64,000 nt of DNA, taken from Armatimonadota bacterium (GTDB lineage: Bacteria > Armatimonadota > UBA5829). This document shows positions 61,300-64,000 of this stretch, piece after piece. The DNA lies in assembly GCA_023474015.1 (NCBI GenBank), contig JAMCYN010000165.1:1-64000 (forward strand), given 5' to 3'. The notes under the pieces are model-generated. The model was not told the origin of the DNA. It did not search any database and saw only the letters and a program-made list of their open reading frames with translations. The translations under genes and the position numbers were made by a program. Position 1 is the stretch's first letter, and each line of letters begins with the position of its first letter.

Positions 61300-62406
61300 A
61301 TGATAACTATCGAAGGCAAGGCAAAACGAGATGGGGTCGCGGTGGCGGTGGCCGCCTCCGTGAACTCCACGACCGGCATAAACGGTGTGGCCCCACACAT
61401 TCTTGAGGACGGCATTCGCTCGGTGAAAAAAGGCTTGACCCGGGTGGACTATCCCGAGGTGGTGGTCGCCTGCGATAACATCGCGATGGGGGTTTCCATC
61501 AAAATCCCCGGCATAAATACAATCGGGATCGCCGCCGAGGGCGAAATGGATATCCCCGGGCTTGAGGCCGATGTTCCGTGCGTACTCGGCCTGCCGAAGC
61601 TGTTGGAGTCGGTTTCTCAAGGAGACCTGATGGTCATCGACGGCAACCGGGGCGTCGTCTACATCGATCCCGACCCGGAAATCCTGATCCACTACCAGCA
61701 ATTGGAAGACGAAAGGATGAGCCGGGGCAAAGTGTTCATCGCGTCGGAACACATCCCGGCGCGCACGCAGACCGGCGAGACCGTGCATGTCTACGCGCAT
61801 ATATCCAACGAGGGTCAGGTTAACCAGGCCCTGGACGAAGGGGCCGATGGGCTGATGGTAGACCTGCGCTGCGCGGAAGAAGATATCGCGAACTACGCCA
61901 AAGCCCTGCTCCTAGCCGCGCCAGGCAAGCCCATCGCGTTCGCGGTCGATTTCCCGTGCCGGGACCTGCTGGAGACCGCGGCCCGCTACTCGGCGCCGAG
62001 CCAGGTGACAATCATGCTTCCTCTCACCAAGTATGAGTACTTAATGCCGGATATCGAGTCGGTCCTGGCCGACATCGAGGATGATCCCGACCTGGCGCCG
62101 GTCAACATAGGCGTTGTGCTCACTGAAGCCGAGTACGACCCCGAGAAGTTCGCCACCTGCCATGTCGCCATAGACATTCGGAAGTCTCCCACGCTGAAGG
62201 AGAAGACGGCGCCGGAGCTTGGGCTGCGGCTGAAGCACTCCGGCTGCGAAAGGGATGCCGAGTTCGTCGTGCTTATGATAGGCAAACATATTAGCGCCAT
62301 TGAGCCGCTGGTTCGCGCCGGAGCGCGGAGCGTGGCCGTCGCGCCGGACAGGGTGGAAGCGTCGAAATATGCCATTCGTTCGATGGGAATAGAGGGAGAG
62401 GATTGA
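61300..62406 (+). CDS. Truncated, degenerate PtsI-like (PEP-utilising) protein
   Basis: 368 residues. The part around 85-130 matches the mobile phosphohistidine domain of PEP-utilising enzymes (DVPCVLGLPKLLESVSQGDL, then MVIDGNRGVVYIDPDPEIL), but where the family has G-G-x-x-[ST]-H the sequence is INTIGIAAEG, with no phosphorylatable histidine. The C-terminal half (about 150-365) reads as a shortened TIM barrel (VHVYAHISNEGQVNQALDEG; VTIMLPLTKYEYLMPDIESV; FVVLMIGKHISAIEPLVRAG). The N-terminal HPr-binding domain is absent. It is unlikely to be Enzyme I of the PTS; a non-catalytic regulatory or re-purposed barrel enzyme is possible. Its stop overlaps the next start (TTGA). Confidence 0.65.
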   Translation: MITIEGKAKRDGVAVAVAASVNSTTGINGVAPHILEDGIRSVKKGLTRVDYPEVVVACDNIAMGVSIKIPGINTIGIAAEGEMDIPGLEADVPCVLGLPKLLESVSQGDLMVIDGNRGVVYIDPDPEILIHYQQLEDERMSRGKVFIASEHIPARTQTGETVHVYAHISNEGQVNQALDEGADGLMVDLRCAEEDIANYAKALLLAAPGKPIAFAVDFPCRDLLETAARYSAPSQVTIMLPLTKYEYLMPDIESVLADIEDDPDLAPVNIGVVLTEAEYDPEKFATCHVAIDIRKSPTLKEKTAPELGLRLKHSGCERDAEFVVLMIGKHISAIEPLVRAGARSVAVAPDRVEASKYAIRSMGIEGED

Positions 62407-63377
62407 AGCTCGTTGCGTGGATGAGCTACCATCTCGAGTCGCGCGGGATAGTGGACGACTACATCGCGCGAGTGCGGAGCTGCCTCCAGGGGCACGAGTT
62501 CGTCGTGTGCGAGGACCTGGAATCGATAAAACGCGAAATAGCCGATGCGGACGCAATGATCTGCTGGCGCATAACTCCCGAAGTGTTCGCCGAGACGCGG
62601 AAACTAAGGTGGATTCAGTTCGGCAGCGCCGGGATCGACCATACCCTATTCCCCGAACTCATCGCGAGCGACGTGATCCTCACAAACCTGAGCGGTATCC
62701 ACTCCATCCCCGTGGCGGAGCATGTGCTCGCGCTAATGCTGGCCCTGACCCGTGGGCTGGACGTGGCGATGCGGCTGAGGGCGGAGCGCCGATACGAGCG
62801 CGCGGAGCTCGCGGCCACAAGCAGCGAGCTTGCCGGGAAGACCCTGGGAATCGTGGGCCTCGGCAAGATCGGCCTTAATATCGCCCGGCTGGGAAAGGCG
62901 TTCGAGATGCGGGTGATCGGGACGAAAAAGACTCCAACGGGTGTCTTGCCAAACATCGACGAGGTTCTTGCCCCCGGGGACTTACGCGGGATGCTGCCGG
63001 AGTGCGACTTCATGGTCCTAGTGGTGCCGCTGACCTCGGGAACGAAGGCGTTGATGGGCAGGGGCGAGATCGAGTCGATGCGCCGGGGGAGTTATCTTAT
63101 TAATGTGGCCCGCGGCTCGATGGTGGACCTCGATGCGCTCGCCGACGCGCTTAAGAGCGGCAAGCTCGCGGGCGCGGCGCTGGATGTCTTTCCCCAGGAG
63201 CCTCTGCCGCCGGACAGCCCGATATATGATATGCCGAATGTCATCATCACACCCCACACCGCCGGCTCGAGCCCCCGCTACGGCGAGCGGGCCGCCGCGA
63301 TATTCAAGCACAACTTCGATGCGTTTCTGAGCGGCGGGCGGATGGTGAACGTGTATGACAGGGACCGCGGGTATTGA
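62403..63377 (+). CDS. D-2-hydroxyacid dehydrogenase
   Basis: 324 residues from TTG 62403, with AGAGGGAGAGG upstream. NAD-binding signature TLGIVGLGKIGLNIARLGKA, the catalytic arginine region LINVARGSMVDLDALADAL, the catalytic glutamate in ALDVFPQEPLP and the histidine in VIITPHTAGSSPRYG. The first 100 residues form the substrate domain. It reduces 2-oxoacids such as pyruvate, glyoxylate or hydroxypyruvate to D-hydroxyacids. Coupled to the PtsI-like protein, an odd pair that hints at phosphoenolpyruvate/pyruvate-linked chemistry (inference). Confidence 0.95.
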   Translation: MKLVAWMSYHLESRGIVDDYIARVRSCLQGHEFVVCEDLESIKREIADADAMICWRITPEVFAETRKLRWIQFGSAGIDHTLFPELIASDVILTNLSGIHSIPVAEHVLALMLALTRGLDVAMRLRAERRYERAELAATSSELAGKTLGIVGLGKIGLNIARLGKAFEMRVIGTKKTPTGVLPNIDEVLAPGDLRGMLPECDFMVLVVPLTSGTKALMGRGEIESMRRGSYLINVARGSMVDLDALADALKSGKLAGAALDVFPQEPLPPDSPIYDMPNVIITPHTAGSSPRYGERAAAIFKHNFDAFLSGGRMVNVYDRDRGY

Positions 63378-63403
63378 CACCGGGTACAATCCAATGCTAA
63401 TAT
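63374..63403 (+). promoter_or_regulatory. Promoter of hrcA
   Basis: TTGACA (63374-63379), 18 bases, TAATAT (63398-63403). It overlaps the end of the dehydrogenase gene. No CIRCE palindrome is seen around it. Confidence 0.6.
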
Positions 63404-63431
63404 CCATTTAGAAGCGCATCATGGTAATAGT

Positions 63432-64000
63432 ATGAAAAGTACTCCAATTACCCCGATTGATGTCCGCAAGCAGGTTATCCTCAAGGCGGTTGTGACTGAC
63501 TACGTGCGCACCGTCGAGCCCGTCGGCTCGCATACCCTGATGACGCGCTACCAGTTCGGGGTCAAGTCCGCCACTATCCGCAACGAACTTGCCGAGCTTG
63601 CCGAATTGGGCTACCTGCGCCAGCCACACACATCCGCCGGACGCATACCCTCCGATCTCGGCTACAGGTTCTATGTGGACCGGCTGATGGAAGCCGTGAA
63701 CCTCGGTACGCTCGAAGCCGCGAGTGCGAAAGACCGCCTCGCACCGCATCGGACCGAGGTCGATATCATCATCGAGCAGACCTGCCGGATCCTCGCGGAC
63801 CTCGCGCATTACACCTCGATTGCGACCAGGCCGATGGCCCGGGATGCGGTTGTTAGCCACATAAGCGTGGCAAATGTCGGGCGGAGCAAGTTGCTGGCCG
63901 TGTTGGTGCTCAGTAACGGCAGGGTGATCCACGAGCTGCTGGAGTTCGACGCAAGCTTGGTCCAGCCCGAGCCAATCCGCGCGACCAATTTCCTCACGCG
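63432..64000 (+). CDS. hrcA: Heat-inducible transcription repressor HrcA (cut by window end)
   Basis: The open frame from ATG 63432 continues beyond the window with at least 189 residues. The N-terminal winged helix carries the HrcA signature: VRKQVILKAVVTDYVRTVEP, VGSHTLMTRYQFGVKSATIR, NELAELAELGYLRQPHTSAG, RIPSDLGYRFYVDRLM. HrcA binds CIRCE operators to repress groE and dnaK operons. Usually grpE and dnaK follow, which would lie outside the window. The clpB promoter at 6.7 kb has no CIRCE, so it is probably controlled differently. Confidence 0.95.
   Translation, partial: MKSTPITPIDVRKQVILKAVVTDYVRTVEPVGSHTLMTRYQFGVKSATIRNELAELAELGYLRQPHTSAGRIPSDLGYRFYVDRLMEAVNLGTLEAASAKDRLAPHRTEVDIIIEQTCRILADLAHYTSIATRPMARDAVVSHISVANVGRSKLLAVLVLSNGRVIHELLEFDASLVQPEPIRATNFLT

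Overview
The window reads as one chromosomal segment of a GC-rich, diderm (outer-membrane-bearing), free-living and flagellated bacterium. The evidence is a secreted beta-barrel protein, periplasmic multihaem cytochromes, the anti-sigma-28 factor FlgM, ClpB/HrcA, CarD and ParAB. A decayed pseudopilin with an H-x9-DG motif, a GH123-like enzyme, secreted CBM9-like and TPR proteins, and many TTG/GTG starts would fit Armatimonadota, but that placement is an inference with low to moderate confidence.

Layout. 1-5.1 kb: LacI regulator plus a coupled catabolic operon (M20 deacylase, Gfo/Idh/MocA dehydrogenase, class III aminotransferase). 5.2-6.6 kb: junk-rich island around tRNA-Gln(CUG), with a transposase remnant, an IS256 deletion relic and an acidic orphan protein. 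6.7-13.8 kb: clpB, an orphan OmpR-type regulator, a membrane HExxH protein, enolase and a secreted protein. 13.9-18.9 kb: S66 peptidase, a GH123-like/LarA operon and Hsp20. 19-26.6 kb: VKOR, Nramp, ROK kinase, beta-barrel, TolB-like propeller coupled to a D12 adenine methylase, and a D-aminoacylase-like amidohydrolase. 26.7-30.5 kb: tightly packed housekeeping operon prs-pth-pgi-ppnP-cobO. 30.6-37.6 kb: small membrane and secreted proteins, a TMTC-like TPR protein, FKBP lipoprotein, argC-argJ and a secreted gluzincin-like protein.

37.6-40 kb: a sigma-28 promoter, a c-di-GMP-I riboswitch and flgM, followed by parA-parB with a perfect parS inside parB, which suggests the origin of replication may not be far away. 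40-45 kb: pseudopilin remnant, CBM9-like secreted protein, glycosyltransferase and an AraC/C39-like fusion. 45.2-49.2 kb: a three-gene electron-transfer operon (11-haem membrane-anchored cytochrome, diheme cytochrome b, 26-haem NapC-like giant). 49.5-50.7 kb: the larger, decayed IS256 copy. 50.8-53.3 kb: DRE-TIM aldolase and a MarR-arsM arsenic locus. 53.4-59.1 kb: trpS, site-2 protease, lysA, carD, ferredoxin, a conserved acidic protein and nfo. 59.1-60.3 kb: AT-richer TIR-domain gene and tandem repeats. 60.3-64 kb: pirin, a degenerate PtsI-like protein, a 2-hydroxyacid dehydrogenase and hrcA, which is cut by the window end.

The most unusual signals are: (i) the 26-haem cytochrome built of ten di-haem repeats inside a cytochrome-b operon; (ii) the sigma-28/c-di-GMP/flgM control stack; (iii) four heptamer-repeat tracts that each supply the stop codon of the gene they abut; (iv) the TIR gene with an unrecognised N-terminal domain. 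No CRISPR array, rRNA or intact mobile element was seen.
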